64,000 bases of DNA from an uncultured Myxococcales bacterium (GTDB lineage Bacteria > Myxococcota_A > UBA9042 > CAIXZC01): assembly GCA_903895725.1 (NCBI GenBank), contig CAITUV010000003.1, forward strand, positions 1-64,000, given 5' to 3'. A program made the translations under genes and the position numbers. Below are positions 56,140 to 64,000 of this stretch, in pieces. The notes under the pieces were generated by a model. That model was not told the origin of the DNA. It did not search any database and worked only from the letters and a program-made list of their open reading frames with translations. How positions within the stretch are numbered: position 1 is the first letter of the stretch; each line of letters begins with the position of its first letter.

Positions 56140-59100
56140 ATGGTCCGATTGGCCAGCAAGGTGGTGGGGCTCTCTTGGTTGCTTTTCGTCTTGGGTTGCG
56201 GGGGGGGAGAAAGCCCGAGCGGGGACGTCCAGGGGGATTCGGGAAACGCAGACACGGTGGCGGACGAGGCCGCCCCGGGCGATCTGCCCCTGGGCGACAT
56301 GCTGCCCGGCGCGGATGGGGAGACGGATGGGGCTGGGACCGTGTCGGCCGAAGTCGGTCCGGAGGGGGCCACACTGGCGTTGCCAGGAGGCGGGACTATC
56401 GAGATTCCAGCCGGGGCCCTCGATGAGTCGGTGACCCTGGAATTCCGGGTCATTCCCTCACCGGTCGTGGAAGGATTCGTTCCACTCGGGAAGTTCCACT
56501 CCTTCGAGCCTGAGGGGCTCGAGTTCAAGACTGCAATCACGGTGACCGTTCCCTTCGAGTTGGCCGAGGGACAGGCGGTAACACCGGTGCTTCTCTGGTC
56601 CAACGACGCGGGCGGATTCGATGCCCTGGAGACCGTGGTCGACGACCAGGCCTCGACGCTCACCGGGCAGACCCTGCACTTCAGCGACGGGGGCCCCGGA
56701 GGCAAGCTCGCCTGCGTGGTCGACGGAGACTGCGTGACTGTCGACCCATGCCAGACCGGGTCCTGCGACGGCGGCAACTGCGTGTTTGCCGTGGCCGAGG
56801 GGAAGGGCTGTGACGACGGCGACCTCTGCACGGCGCAGGACTCCTGCGGTGCGGACGGAGTATGCTCCGGTACCCCGCTGATCTGCGACGACTCGGATGC
56901 CTGCACCACGGATTCGTGCGTCACGGAATCGGGGCAGTGCGCCAACGTCGAGGTTTCATGCGACGACAGCAACGTGTGTACGGTCGACACGTGCGACGCT
57001 GCAACGGGGTGCAAGAACGACGTGGTCGCGGACGCAACGGAGTGCGATGACGAGAGTGCGTGCACGTCCGGGGACGTCTGCACCGCAGGGGTATGCGCGG
57101 GCAAGACGGTGGACTGTGCGGACGGGAATCCGTGCACCGCGGACACGTGCGACCCGGCAACCGGCTGTGTGAACGCGAACGAGCCGGACGGGACCGGGTG
57201 TACGGACGGCAACCTCTGCACCGAGTCGGACCAGTGCCTCCAGGGGACGTGCACCGGTCAGCCCGTCAACTGTGACGACGGGGAGGTCTGCACGTTGGAC
57301 CAGTGTGCGCCGGACAGCGGCTGCAGCAACACGCCGGTGGCCGAGGTGAGCATCGCTGTCGACGACCTCTCCCTCGATGCGAAGGACGTGGTGGTGCAGG
57401 GGTGCACGCTCAGCGTCGCGGGGATGCACCTGTTCCAGTCGCTCACGCTGCTCGAGGGAGGCGTTCTGACCCACCCCCCTGCCAGCATCGTGGGGGATGG
57501 GGAGCTGGCGGTTGCCGGTCTGCACGTGACGGTGCTGGGGGATGCCACCGTGGACGCGGCCAGTGCCGTCAACGTGGACGGACGTGGGTATGCCGGAGGA
57601 CAGGGTTACTCGCCGGGGCTTCCCGGAAAGGAATGTGCGTCGGGTGCGGGACATGGAGGCTCGGGCGGAATGAGCGTCTTGAAGGACGTACCTGCAGGCG
57701 TACAGACGGACGACCTGTTTGCACCGGTGGAGCTGGGCAGCGGCGGCGGTAACAAGGGCGCTGGGGCGCCTGGGGGCGGCGGCCGAATCCGCCTGGAAGT
57801 TGCCGGCACCCTCCTCAACGACGGCAAGATCACGGCCAGCGCGCCCGACTCGGGCAATGCCGCCGGCGGGAGCGCGGGGGGCAGCATCCACCTGACCGCC
57901 GGCACCTTTGCGGGTGGCGGCGAGGTCCTGGCCATCGGAGGAAGCGCTCCTCCGAACTATACCTGGTGCCCGGGCGGCGGCGGTGGCGGCGGCCGTGCTT
58001 CCATCGAGACCGGCACACTTGCGTTCACAGGGAAACTGCTCGCCCGGGGCGGCACCAGCCCGTCCGGTCAGCCGGGAGCTGCCGGAACCGTGGTCGTGCG
58101 AGAGGGGGGGCAACCCCCGAAGCTCATCGTGGACAACGGGTTCCTCACCGGCCTTCCGACTTACCTGGAGCCGGACGACTGGGATCCGAAGGATGCGCCG
58201 ACGCTCGTGATCTCCGGGATGGGGGAGGTCCGTCCCAAGGCGCCGCTCACACTGTCGGGGCTGACGATTGTGGATACCGGTGTGCTTCGGCACGATCCGG
58301 GAGTCAACGTCCTGGAGCTGACCGTCGACGGCGATGCCATCATCGAGATGGGCGGGCTGATCGCACTGGAAGGATACGGCTACGGCCCGGGCCAGGGTCC
58401 TGGAGGCGGCAAGACCGGACCGGAGAGCTGGGGTTCCGGAGGGGGACACGCGGGGCCGGGCGGGACTGCGAACGAGGGGGTGTTTCCCGCGGGCAAGTCG
58501 TACGACAGTGCGGCCAGCCCAATCGACATGGGGAGCGGTGGGGACCCCACGTCCGGAGCATCCGGCGGCGGTCGGGTCAAGCTGGACGTTTCCGGCACGC
58601 TGACCGTGGCTGGAATCATCTCTGCCAACGGCCAGATGAGCTCGCCCACGAGTACCGACGGGGCTGCTGCAGGGGGGACGGTCCACCTGATCGCGGGGAA
58701 GCTGTCGGGTGGCGGCCTGATCTCGGCGTCGGGTGGTAGCGCCAGCTCCCAGTATGGCGGGAACTGGCAGCCGGGTGGCGGCGGCGGCGGCGGGATCGTA
58801 TCCCTGTGGTACCACGAGAACGAGTTCAGCGGACCGATCAAGGCCTACGGAGGTACAGGCTATCCGGGAGGCGGCACGGGAATGATCTACCGCCGAGACC
58901 TGGACGAGAGCAAGGGGGCGATCACGCTGGATGCGGACGGAAACCCGCCGGGGCCGGCCTGGCTCTATCCGGACCTGCTTGCGGACGATTCGCCGCCAGA
59001 CCTCCTCATCCAAGGTAAGGCCAGCGCCCTGGTCACAGCCCCTTTCACGGTGGGCTCGTTCCACCTCTTTGCAGGCTCCACGATGTCCCACTTTGCTGCC

Positions 59101-59721
59101 CAGAACGTCTTCGAAATCACAGCAATGGGGGACATTGCCATCGACTTCGAAGCGCTGATCGACGTGTCGGGCAAGGGGTTTGGCCCCAAGCAGGGGCCTG
59201 GTGCGGGCACCAGCGCCGGCGGGGTCTCCTCGGGCGCCGGACACGGTGGAGCGGGCGGTTGGGGGGGCGCCACCTCCCCGCCGCTCGTCCCGGTCATCCC
59301 GGGTGGCCCGGTCTATGACAGTCTGTCGGCAGACGAGCTGGGAAGCGGCGGAAATGCGGGCTCAGGTGGAGGACGGGTCAAGCTGGTTGCAACCGGCAAG
59401 CTCCGGCTCGATGGCAAGATCCTGGCAGTCGGCCAGGACGGAGCTCCGTCGGCGGGTGCGAGCTCGGGCGGCAGCGTTCACCTGCATGCCAACGTCGTCG
59501 AGGGGTTCGGTCATGTCGCGGCGACCGGCGGAACGAGCCCGGAGCATCCCAACTGGGGCGATGGGGGCGGGGGCGGCGGCGGCCGAATTGCGATCCTCTA
59601 CGGCGAGAGCAATTCCATGCTGCAGACGGCCTTCGACGTGTCCGGCGGCCTCGCCTTCGGGTCCGCCACTCCCGGCTCCCTCGGCACCGTTCACTTCCAG
59701 CAGGTCCCGGTCAATCCGTAG
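56140..59721 (+). CDS. giant lipoprotein: ZU5-like domain, Cys repeats, glycine-rich passenger
   Basis: 1193 residues. The lipobox is VLGC, with AGGAGG before the ATG. Residues ~70-195 are ZU5-like (LALPGGGTIEIPAGALDESV, LGKFHSFEPEGLEFKTAITV). A block of CDDGDLCTAQDSC-type Cys repeats extends to ~405. The remaining ~790 residues are three large repeats, each with a beta segment (LTIVDTGVLRHDPGVNVLEL), a Gly-rich loop (GYGPGQGPGGG) and GSGGGHAGPGG, then GGGRVKLDVSGTL. The pattern suggests a parallel beta-helix with Gly-rich turns, like the C-terminus of the protein at the left edge. Convergent with the next gene, 18 nt apart. Confidence 0.8.
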   Translation: MVRLASKVVGLSWLLFVLGCGGGESPSGDVQGDSGNADTVADEAAPGDLPLGDMLPGADGETDGAGTVSAEVGPEGATLALPGGGTIEIPAGALDESVTLEFRVIPSPVVEGFVPLGKFHSFEPEGLEFKTAITVTVPFELAEGQAVTPVLLWSNDAGGFDALETVVDDQASTLTGQTLHFSDGGPGGKLACVVDGDCVTVDPCQTGSCDGGNCVFAVAEGKGCDDGDLCTAQDSCGADGVCSGTPLICDDSDACTTDSCVTESGQCANVEVSCDDSNVCTVDTCDAATGCKNDVVADATECDDESACTSGDVCTAGVCAGKTVDCADGNPCTADTCDPATGCVNANEPDGTGCTDGNLCTESDQCLQGTCTGQPVNCDDGEVCTLDQCAPDSGCSNTPVAEVSIAVDDLSLDAKDVVVQGCTLSVAGMHLFQSLTLLEGGVLTHPPASIVGDGELAVAGLHVTVLGDATVDAASAVNVDGRGYAGGQGYSPGLPGKECASGAGHGGSGGMSVLKDVPAGVQTDDLFAPVELGSGGGNKGAGAPGGGGRIRLEVAGTLLNDGKITASAPDSGNAAGGSAGGSIHLTAGTFAGGGEVLAIGGSAPPNYTWCPGGGGGGGRASIETGTLAFTGKLLARGGTSPSGQPGAAGTVVVREGGQPPKLIVDNGFLTGLPTYLEPDDWDPKDAPTLVISGMGEVRPKAPLTLSGLTIVDTGVLRHDPGVNVLELTVDGDAIIEMGGLIALEGYGYGPGQGPGGGKTGPESWGSGGGHAGPGGTANEGVFPAGKSYDSAASPIDMGSGGDPTSGASGGGRVKLDVSGTLTVAGIISANGQMSSPTSTDGAAAGGTVHLIAGKLSGGGLISASGGSASSQYGGNWQPGGGGGGGIVSLWYHENEFSGPIKAYGGTGYPGGGTGMIYRRDLDESKGAITLDADGNPPGPAWLYPDLLADDSPPDLLIQGKASALVTAPFTVGSFHLFAGSTMSHFAAQNVFEITAMGDIAIDFEALIDVSGKGFGPKQGPGAGTSAGGVSSGAGHGGAGGWGGATSPPLVPVIPGGPVYDSLSADELGSGGNAGSGGGRVKLVATGKLRLDGKILAVGQDGAPSAGASSGGSVHLHANVVEGFGHVAATGGTSPEHPNWGDGGGGGGGRIAILYGESNSMLQTAFDVSGGLAFGSATPGSLGTVHFQQVPVNP

Positions 59722-59739
59722 CGTCCGGTGAGCTGCCGT

Positions 59740-62700
59740 TCACGGCTTGCACAGCCCGCCGATGCAGGGGTCGGCCGGATTGGGGCAGGTCCCGCATACG
59801 CCGCCGCAGGCATCCGGGCCGCAGGAGCGCAAGGCGATCTCCTTGCCTGCGATGATGAAGGAGCCCGGGTCCGCCTGGTTGGCGTACTCGGTGGCGATCC
59901 ACTCGGGGCTTCGGGCTGGCCCCTTTGAGATGCGCACCTCATCAATGGCTCCGACGAACGAGGCGCTGTTGCGGCCAATGTACAGCCCGTCGCACCACCA
60001 GTCCTGCAGCTCCTGGTTCCACGTGGTGCTGACCGAGTCTGTCGGTCCGCCCTTGGCGTAAACGTACAGCTTCTTGGTGGGCCGGTCGAACGTCGCCACG
60101 ACGAAGTACCAGGTCCCAGCCGCCCAGGTACTCCAGGTGCCAGGAAGCAGGTTGTGGTTGCCCGGCGGGTAATCGACGGTGTACTGGCCCAGCTTCCCGA
60201 GTGCGGCCGGGATCGCCCCCCCACCCTTCCAACCGAGCGCCAGATAGAACGGCCCGCCATAGGCAACGATGCCCATACGCTCAGGGCTGGCAGCGTCGAC
60301 TACCTGGTCGGGTCGGAACCACGCGGAGACGGTGAAGTGCTCCGTGGGAGCCGAGCTTCCGGCCAACGCCTGGTTCAGCGATGCGGTGCCCGCCCCATGG
60401 AGGTGCGCCTGCCCGCCGTTGAAACGGGCAGCACTTCCTGCGATCCCCGCCGAATCCTGCGTCACCGCATCCTGGGCCGTGAGATGGTTGCCGTTGACCG
60501 TCGAATCCTTGGCATTGAGGTCCTTCATGTGCCACACGCCGACAAAGTTGGCATCCCAGACTGCGGCGGGATTGGCCTGACTGGGAGAGGTGGGGTTGCC
60601 ATAGTAGAGGTAGAACACCGTGTCCTGCCCGGCCACCAGGTCCATGCGGACCCAGGCGACGAGCTCTCCCGTGTCACCGGAGAACCGCTCCAGCTCGTAG
60701 TCCAGCTTGACCAGCCCGGGGGTGGTGAAAAGCAGGTCGAAGCCGTCGTCGCGGGCGTGGGCGGCGAGGTCCGCGTCCGCGTCCAGCCGCACCAGCACCG
60801 GGAAGCCGTTGAGGTTCCCGGCCACCGACCCAGCCTTCACCGTGAGCACCTTCGCATAGCTCCAGGTGCCCCACGGGAGCACGAACCCGGAGCACTGCTG
60901 CTGGCACTGGCACTGGCCGTCCAGGCACTGACCGGGGGGACAAACCCCACAGGTTCCACCGCAGCCGTCGTCCCCGCAGTTCATCCCCTCGCAGTCCGGG
61001 ATGCAGCCGCACTTCCCTCCTTTGCACCGCCACGGCCAGGGGCCGCACGGGGTCATGTCCGCCTCTGCCGCGTGGAGGCAGTCCCCGGCGCCGACGCAGA
61101 CATCCTTCGTGCAGGCGTTTCCATCGTCGCACGACTTGGCCCCGGTGGGTGAACAGGCTCCATTGGCACAGTGATCCCCCTGTGTGCAGGGGTTGCCGTC
61201 GTCGCACGCGGCCTCGTTGGGTGCATGCTGGCACAGACCTCCTGGGCCGCAGGCATCGTCCGTGCAGGGGTTGCCGTCGCCGCATTCCTTGGGGGTACCA
61301 GAAAGGCAGCTCCCCGTCTGGCAGGAGTCGTTCACCGTGCACGGATCGCCGTCGCTGCAGGCAGATGGCTGAGCAACGTGTTGGCAGCCCAACCCAGCGT
61401 CGCACGTGTCCTTGGTGCAGGGATTGGCATCGTCGCAATCGAGGTTGCCGGAGCCCTTGCAGACCCCGAGCTTGCAGACGTCCACCAGGGTACAGGGGTT
61501 GTCGTCGTCGCAGGCCGCTGCATTCGGGACGAACTGGCAGCCTGCGGCCGGGGTGCAGAGGTTGTCGGTGCAGGGGTTTCCGTCGTCGCAGGTCAGGGTT
61601 CCTGAGCTGATACACGCGCCCAGATGGCAGTGGTCACCGATCGTGCACAAGTTGCTGTCATCGCAGGCCACCTGGTTGAGCGAGTAGATGCAGCCTGTGA
61701 GCGGGTCGCACTGGTCCGTCGTGCACACGTTGCCGTCGTCGCACACGGGCACCCCCGAGCCGACGCACAGGCCTAGCTTGCAGGCGTCGACTGCCGTGCA
61801 GGCATTGCCATCGTCGCATGCGGTATCCGACAGCGCAGCGTGCTGACAACCGAGGAGCGGGTCGCAGGAGTCTCCCGTGCAGACGTTGCCGTCATCGCAG
61901 TCTGCAGCCTCCAGTCCTGGCTGGCAGGTGCCGTCCTGGCACGAATCCCCGACCGTGCAGAAGCTGCCGTCGAAGCAGGCAAGAGTGTTCGGCACATGGC
62001 CGCAGCCAGCGGCGGGGTCGCACGAGTCGTCGGTGCACGGATTGCCGTCGTTGCAGTTGATCGGTACGTTGCCGGCGCAAACCCCCGCAGCACAACGGTC
62101 ATCCAGGGTGCAGGCATTGCCGTCGTCACAGGCAAGCCCTTCATGGTCCGGGACGATGGAGCAGTCACCGCTTGCCGGGTCGCACGAGGCCTCGAGACAG
62201 AACGCATTGGCCCCTTCCGGCTCCGGGCAGGAGACGACGGTGACCGGGTCCACCGCACACTGGTAGGGAAAGGTCGTGGTGTCGCACAGCAGGGTTCCGT
62301 TGCAGGCATTGCCGTCTTCGAGCGCGGCACATTCTTCCGCTGCTGGCCCGGAGCATGCACAATCCACCGGAAACCCCACGCACTGGCCTTCCTGGCAAGC
62401 ATCGGCCACGGTGCACGGATCACTGTCGTCACAGCCTGCCGAGTTGAAGTCGAAGAAGCAGCCGCCGGTCTCGTTGCAGCCATCGTCGGTGCAGGGGTTG
62501 CCGTCGTCGCAGGAGATGGGGGTGCCCACGCAGGTCCCCTCCTGACAGTGATCCGCCAGCGTGCACACGTTGCCGTCTCCACATTCGGTGCCGGTGAGAA
62601 TGTCGTGTGTGCAACCCGAGAGCGGATCGCATTCGTCCAGGGTGCAGGGATTCCCATCGTCGCACGACACGTCGTCGGTCTGCCCGTTGCAGTCGTCGTC

Positions 62701-63465
62701 CAGCCCGTTGCAGATCTCCGCTGCGGGCTCCGGAGCATCGCAGGCGCTCAATCCTGCCTGAGAGCACATCCTCAGCCCTCCGCACTCTCCCCACTCGTTG
62801 ACCCGACGGCAAGGCGTCGTCAGCCCGAGAGCGATGGCCGTGGGCGAGCAGTCGCAGATCCCCTTGTCCGGCAGGCACTGGACCACATCTCCACCTGACA
62901 CGGTCTTGGCCTCCTTGCAGGCGAACCCGGGGGGACAGACACCCTTCTGCGAGCAGTCGGCCCCGCAGAAGCTGCCCTCGTCGCCAAAGGAGAGGCAGGC
63001 ATCCTCGACTCCGTCCTGGGAGGTGCAGTCCGCGTTCGATGCACAGGGTCGGCACAGGTGCGCCCAAGGCGAGATGCAGACCCACACCACGTCGGGCGGG
63101 TTCACGACCTGACGGCACTCCCAGCCATTCGGGCACTCTTCCAAGCAGGAAACCGAGCAGACGAGATCTCCCATGTGCTCCACGCAGAACCCGGACGGGC
63201 AGTCCGCGGGCTCGTCACAGGGGTCCATGAAGCACCCGCTGCCGGGCGTGCAGAGCGGCAGGTCGGCCCAAAGGTCCGGAAGCTCGGACAGATCATTCTG
63301 AGTGAAAACCTCCGGCCCGAGCGTTTCAGCGAACGTCAGATCGACGGTCGTGTCGGCCACGTCGACTTGGTCGACCGCAGAGTCCGGGACGGTCCCTGTC
63401 TGCGTGGACGAGCACCCGATCTGCAGAGCCAGGAGACAGATGACGATGCGTATGGGACGGATCAT
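59740..63465 (-). CDS. giant Cys-rich lipoprotein with DUF2341 and LamG-like C-terminus
   Basis: 1241 residues. The lipobox is QIGC (Cys18). After an Asp/Val linker come Cys modules, one MopE-type motif (CNGLDDDCNGQTDD), then about fifteen CDDGNPCTxDxCxPxxGC repeats to ~residue 850. From ~860 a DUF2341-like domain (WSYAKVLTVKAGSVAGNLNG, VFYLYYGNPTSPSQANPAAV) merges into a concanavalin-like LamG domain (WHMKDLNAKDSTVNGNHL, HFTVSAWFRPDQV, GAIDEVRISKGPARSPEWI). These domains usually bind glycans. The ATG at 63465 follows GAGGGT, with a strong promoter upstream. Confidence 0.85.
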   Translation of the reverse strand: MIRPIRIVICLLALQIGCSSTQTGTVPDSAVDQVDVADTTVDLTFAETLGPEVFTQNDLSELPDLWADLPLCTPGSGCFMDPCDEPADCPSGFCVEHMGDLVCSVSCLEECPNGWECRQVVNPPDVVWVCISPWAHLCRPCASNADCTSQDGVEDACLSFGDEGSFCGADCSQKGVCPPGFACKEAKTVSGGDVVQCLPDKGICDCSPTAIALGLTTPCRRVNEWGECGGLRMCSQAGLSACDAPEPAAEICNGLDDDCNGQTDDVSCDDGNPCTLDECDPLSGCTHDILTGTECGDGNVCTLADHCQEGTCVGTPISCDDGNPCTDDGCNETGGCFFDFNSAGCDDSDPCTVADACQEGQCVGFPVDCACSGPAAEECAALEDGNACNGTLLCDTTTFPYQCAVDPVTVVSCPEPEGANAFCLEASCDPASGDCSIVPDHEGLACDDGNACTLDDRCAAGVCAGNVPINCNDGNPCTDDSCDPAAGCGHVPNTLACFDGSFCTVGDSCQDGTCQPGLEAADCDDGNVCTGDSCDPLLGCQHAALSDTACDDGNACTAVDACKLGLCVGSGVPVCDDGNVCTTDQCDPLTGCIYSLNQVACDDSNLCTIGDHCHLGACISSGTLTCDDGNPCTDNLCTPAAGCQFVPNAAACDDDNPCTLVDVCKLGVCKGSGNLDCDDANPCTKDTCDAGLGCQHVAQPSACSDGDPCTVNDSCQTGSCLSGTPKECGDGNPCTDDACGPGGLCQHAPNEAACDDGNPCTQGDHCANGACSPTGAKSCDDGNACTKDVCVGAGDCLHAAEADMTPCGPWPWRCKGGKCGCIPDCEGMNCGDDGCGGTCGVCPPGQCLDGQCQCQQQCSGFVLPWGTWSYAKVLTVKAGSVAGNLNGFPVLVRLDADADLAAHARDDGFDLLFTTPGLVKLDYELERFSGDTGELVAWVRMDLVAGQDTVFYLYYGNPTSPSQANPAAVWDANFVGVWHMKDLNAKDSTVNGNHLTAQDAVTQDSAGIAGSAARFNGGQAHLHGAGTASLNQALAGSSAPTEHFTVSAWFRPDQVVDAASPERMGIVAYGGPFYLALGWKGGGAIPAALGKLGQYTVDYPPGNHNLLPGTWSTWAAGTWYFVVATFDRPTKKLYVYAKGGPTDSVSTTWNQELQDWWCDGLYIGRNSASFVGAIDEVRISKGPARSPEWIATEYANQADPGSFIIAGKEIALRSCGPDACGGVCGTCPNPADPCIGGLCKP

Positions 63466-63492
63466 GGCATGGACCCTCAATGGCGTGTGTCG

Positions 63493-63521
63493 ACTATAAG
63501 GCATCTGTCCAGGCTGCGCAA
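63493..63521 (-). promoter_or_regulatory. promoter for the 59740-63465 lipoprotein
   Basis: TTGCGC-N17-TATAGT on the minus strand, with the start near 63486. Confidence 0.6.
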
Positions 63522-63596
63522 CTCACGGCATGAGCTCCGCGCAAGGGGGGGCGGGCCGACTGGCGGAGGGCCTGCGAAGGCCGCACCTGCTGTTGC

Positions 63597-64000
63597 TCAC
63601 CACCAGGCAACGAAGCCGTGCCGGGTAATCACCTGGAGGGCAATCACGCCTCCCTCGACCTCCACGGTATCCACCGTCATTCTGCCGGCGTAGGAGAGCT
63701 CGCATTCTCCGCACGATACGCTGGGGAACTGGTCGACCATCGACTTCGGCACGAGGATCTGGCCGTCATCGGGAGAATCACACCAGATGGTGGTGAGGTT
63801 GGGCGAGCCGTGCCAGCCGGTCATGAGCTGCACGAACACCCGTCCGCCGGGCGGGTTGTCTGCCGCGGGCTTCCAGGTGAAGGTGATCGACTTGCCCTTT
63901 TCGATTTGCAGCGCATCGAAGTCTCCATCCAGCTCGGGGACCCCGCCTGCGAGGAGGTTCAAGGGCGGCAGGTCAGCGCCGGTTGAGGTTGCATGGATGG
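63597..64000 (-). CDS. secreted or lipoprotein-like hypothetical (5' truncated by window edge)
   Basis: The frame is open to the right edge; ~134 codons are visible. It reads as a single beta-rich domain: LQIEKGKSITFTWKPAADNP, GGRVFVQLMTGWHG, IWCDSPDDGQILVPKSMVDQ, CGECELSYAGRMTVDTVEVE, ending GFVAWW. It resembles the C-terminal beta domain of other exported proteins of this group, but I recognise no family. Confidence 0.6.
   Translation of the reverse strand, partial: IHATSTGADLPPLNLLAGGVPELDGDFDALQIEKGKSITFTWKPAADNPPGGRVFVQLMTGWHGSPNLTTIWCDSPDDGQILVPKSMVDQFPSVSCGECELSYAGRMTVDTVEVEGGVIALQVITRHGFVAWW

Overview
The window is GC-rich DNA from a Gram-negative bacterium. It is dominated by secreted, cysteine-rich lipoproteins: MopE-type CDGxDNDCDGxVDE metal-binding repeats, CDDGNPCT-type repeats, thrombospondin-3-like Asp repeats, FGE-sulfatase-fold lipoproteins and glycine-rich surface proteins. 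That repertoire fits the Myxococcota or a related deltaproteobacterial lineage. The assignment is inferred from gene content only; there is no rRNA in the window.

Layout. 1-3.9 kb: the 3' part of a large MopE/glycine-rich surface protein and a GT39-like membrane glycosyltransferase. 4-9.3 kb: an outer-membrane barrel protein, the arginine operon argG-argH (minus strand) and a SrkA/YihE-type kinase. 9.5-12.2 kb: a lipoprotein with MopE and calcium-type repeats and a fibrinogen-like C-terminus. 12.3-12.65 kb: the tmRNA gene ssrA. 12.7-22.3 kb: a decaying genomic island next to ssrA. It holds a truncated tyrosine integrase, a DDE transposase, a Schlafen/AlbA-type ATPase with an 11-bp repeat tract, an AT-richer fragment with a lipoprotein, and a defence-like cluster. 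That cluster is a MazG-like pyrophosphohydrolase, a phosphorothioate-DNA-type SBD-HNH endonuclease, a broken second HNH gene fused to a recombinase tail, and a divergent truncated DUF2075 helicase. 22.4-48.2 kb: a long run of secreted proteins and lipoproteins, interrupted by rsmH, a Rieske-like protein and an EEP-family phosphodiesterase. 48.2-51.3 kb: gene remnants (antiporter, methyltransferase, repeat protein, a scrap of DUF2075) around a zinc-ribbon protein and a lipoprotein. 51.4-64 kb: a predicted secreted zinc metalloprotease, a periplasmic helical protein, a PEBP lipoprotein and two giant lipoproteins, with the edge of another gene at the right end.

At least fifteen genes encode predicted lipoproteins, so the window mainly serves the cell envelope and surface. 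Most are single-gene units. Many have a recognisable sigma70-type promoter whose -35 and -10 hexamers are almost always 17 bp apart, which helps fix gene starts. The features that look least described are the CC-repeat protein (43904-48163), the possible TULIP/BPI-like lipoprotein (40593-43031), the HEMAHGFGAPDH metalloprotease (51362-53833), and the degraded PT-DNA restriction/MazG/DUF2075 cluster.
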